A stretch of DNA of 64,000 nucleotides. Source: Combretum micranthum (taxonomy: Eukaryota; Streptophyta; Magnoliopsida; Myrtales; Combretaceae). Below, piece after piece: positions 61,583 through 64,000 of the stretch. The translations under genes were made by a program, and so were the position numbers. Every line of letters begins with the position of its first letter. The first letter of the stretch is position 1. The stretch lies in the NCBI GenBank assembly GCA_024138025.1, contig JAMXBD010002768.1:1-64000 (forward strand), read 5' to 3'. The notes beneath the pieces were generated by a model that saw only the letters and a list, made by a program, of their open reading frames with translations, was not told the origin of the DNA and did no database searches.

Positions 61583-64000
61583 TTTTGTATATATCAATGT
61601 TCTTCTTTATATTTCTTTTGGTTACTAAAATATTCATTTATTTACATGATGGTGGATGAGTAATCCCTTAAACTTTTGTGCTTTGAACTTTAATATGTCT
61701 TATAAGTTGAGAGGATTTGTGAAATTATTCATTTCATTTTTAAGCTTTGGAAAAAGATTAGATTCATCATGTATAAAAAGACATAGTGTTCAGACCAAAA
61801 GACAAGTGTATGAATTTCCTTTAATGCCATAGCGGTAGTGATAGTATTATGAACTAGCTCTATAAATCGACCTTATGAGAGTAGCTAAAACTTAGAGTGA
61901 GGAAGACATCGGAATTGTAATTTTATATTATATTGTGTTCGAAGTTACCCCACCATATCAATAACATTTCAATTCCCCTAACTTTTCACTTTTTTGCCGG
62001 CTTCAACGCTTTCGCCAAGTACTATAACTTTTCATATTTAATTTGAACTACTTCGCAAACATGCCCTCGATAGTGGATATTTCTTCTTCTAGTCGTAATT
62101 GAAAACCTACCAGCAATTACAATTGTCAAAAAATTACTGACATTACCAAAAAAAAATTCTTAAATAAATTATCATTAAGACTAGCCAACATTGAAACGAT
62201 CATTTCATGATTCTGTCGATGTGAATATACGAAAAAAGAGAAAGCAAATACATCACTCAAGTGAATCGGATTGGATCAATAAAAAAATGGTAGTAAATAA
62301 ATTAAGGTATTTTGACTAATGCATTTTCTGTGATTTCCAATGCTTAATGCGACCTTTTGGAATCATGTGAAATCATGTCGAAGAAAATTTAAAATATATA
62401 TATATAATTAAAAAAAGGTAGAAGACCAAATAGTAAAGGTGCAAGCATCACCCTTAATCTTTTGAATGAAAGGCATCAGGATTCTTCATCTCCATTGTAT
62501 TAAAAAAAAATAATATTAATTTATGTTTGTAAGATATAATGAGATATCCTTAATAATGATCTCAGTCACTCTTTTTTTTTTATATCTCCGTCCACTTCAA
62601 ATCTAAAAAGGCACACTCATATATTTATAAAAAATTTAGGATTTGTATGTCTACTATTTCCTTACTTATTTCGATATATACATGCTTCATTTTCTTTATT
62701 TATTTGAATTTTCCTATCGTTATTGTCTCTTTTTCTAAGATTTACTGGATTTTTCATTTAGTTTTAAATTATGGCCTAAAACCAAACTAAAAAGAAATAT
62801 TTCAAGGATAACAGTTATTCTGAAATTATCGTAACATGTATCCAAAATAAAAGAGATGCGACCATTCAATGTTAATTATGAAATGAAATAAATTGATTAC
62901 TCACATGGAGAATGTATATAACAAAATGTAGGTTATTGTAGACGTAATTCAAACAGAAAAAAGGTAGCGAAAAAATTAGTTGACAGTTGAAGTTGTGAAT
63001 ACCTTGCAACATTCAAACAAAAATTTATGCTGTCCTTCTATTAGGTATAGACAAAAGCCACGATTCTAAAGTCAAGCCTCGCAGTCGGTGTTCAAAAATA
63101 CAGCTATATAATCCGCTAGATGCTATACATGATAGCATGCAACTAAGAAAATTTGGTTGGAGTGCTCTTGTTTCATGCGTTTTAATGGAAAAACGTTAGT
63201 CACGTCCTGGGTTGAATCATACGGAGTTTGATTGCATGCCTTTTTCCATGATCCAAGAACTGTTCATCCTATGGTTGCGACGAAATGGAATCCAAAATAA
63301 TTGGAGATATAAGGTCCATACGGTAAGATAAGTAAACGGAACACCTCTCTTTCTTTGATTACATGAATTATACCTATTTGTATCGAGTATTTTTTTTTTT
63401 TCCTTGTTACAACAAGGATGACATTGTCTTCGGGACTAATGGTAATATCACCAAATTTCAGTAAGTTTTTGGGTTAGCTAAAGATCAAAAGGTAGGACTT
63501 GGTTATTGTAATTAAGGATGTTTATGGTTCGGTTTGATTTAGTTGCAAGACTCGAACCGAACTTAATCATTTGAAATGTTCATCCAAATCCTTAATGATA
63601 TGACTGCTTACCAAATCGATTCAAATGCGGTTTGAACCATTTTTAAAAGAATTTAATACTAATAAATAATATTAATAGTCATTTGAATTGCCAAGAAAAA
63701 AATATGTTTAGATTGAGGAATGTTGTGTAAAATTAAAGTCACTTATCATTATATTAACTTGTATATTTAATAATTTTAAATATAGGTATATTATCTCTCC
63801 TAAAACTATTTTTCAATACAAATTGAAGTTACATATATTCTTAATAAATCTATAATACTAACTAAGAAAATATTCTTTTGCATTAATTCATGTTTATTTA
63901 TAATATTCTTCGCTTATAACATATATAAATTTCCATTGTACCAATTAAATGATTGTGCATGTTCTAAACTCTATTATACTGCTTTATTTTAATTTGATGC
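61583..64000. other. AT-rich right flank, no gene seen
   Basis: About 2.4 kb of AT-rich sequence. A short GGTTCGGTTTG / CGAACCGAAC inverted pair lies at about 63527-63562 and may belong to a small repeat. No coding region, RNA gene or clear element boundary is visible. Confidence 0.6.

Noticed and set aside
1..64000. tRNA, rRNA or telomere repeats
   Set aside because: I looked for cloverleaf-type tRNA boxes, rRNA segments and TTTAGGG arrays and saw none. A dedicated scan would be needed to exclude a degenerate tRNA.

Overview
This is plant nuclear DNA, almost certainly from a eudicot. It is AT-rich, with spliced genes that have GT-AG introns, homopolymer-rich intergenic DNA, MITEs, LTR-retroelement remnants and a large satellite array. 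All three genes I can support lie on the minus strand and have clear flowering-plant orthologues. I do not assign a species.

Layout. (1) 1-21128 is a diverged tandem satellite with a period near 168 bp, about 100 monomers, running off the left edge. It is interrupted by a 3.4-kb solo-LTR-like insertion (9328-12763), an unclassified 0.7-kb insertion with a CT microsatellite (15288-16006) and a 306-bp foldback MITE (16459-16764). (2) 21958-27353 (minus) is a kinesin-10-type gene with an N-terminal motor and a C-terminal helix-hairpin-helix. Its middle holds an array of duplicated 48-bp exons. (3) 27354-31055 is intergenic with MITE copies and a hairpin repeat. (4) 31056-42033 (minus) is CPSF100/CPSF2, 18 exons, subunit 2 of the mRNA 3'-end cleavage/polyadenylation factor. 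Its introns carry a Tourist-like MITE inserted in a triplicated segment, and other duplications. (5) 42034-55503 is a gene-poor stretch with a decayed Ty3/gypsy pol, several foldback elements and a TRIM-like miniature LTR element (about 51890-53095). (6) 55504-59791 (minus) is a CYP715A-type cytochrome P450, four exons, with a TATA box at 59908-59915. (7) 59916-64000 is AT-rich flank with one more MITE copy.

The three genes are functionally unrelated (microtubule motor, mRNA 3' processing, oxidative metabolism) and do not form a cluster. Every one of them carries small indels that break an otherwise perfectly conserved frame: seven sites, with no substitution-type premature stop noticed in any exon. 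The simplest reading is residual indel error in a long-read assembly. Independent pseudogenisation of three neighbours is less likely.

I found no new multi-gene system. The most interesting structures are the decaying exon array in the kinesin, recurrent short monomers in the satellite apparently made by deletion between two copies of the same short motif, and insertions whose empty sites are preserved in neighbouring repeat copies.
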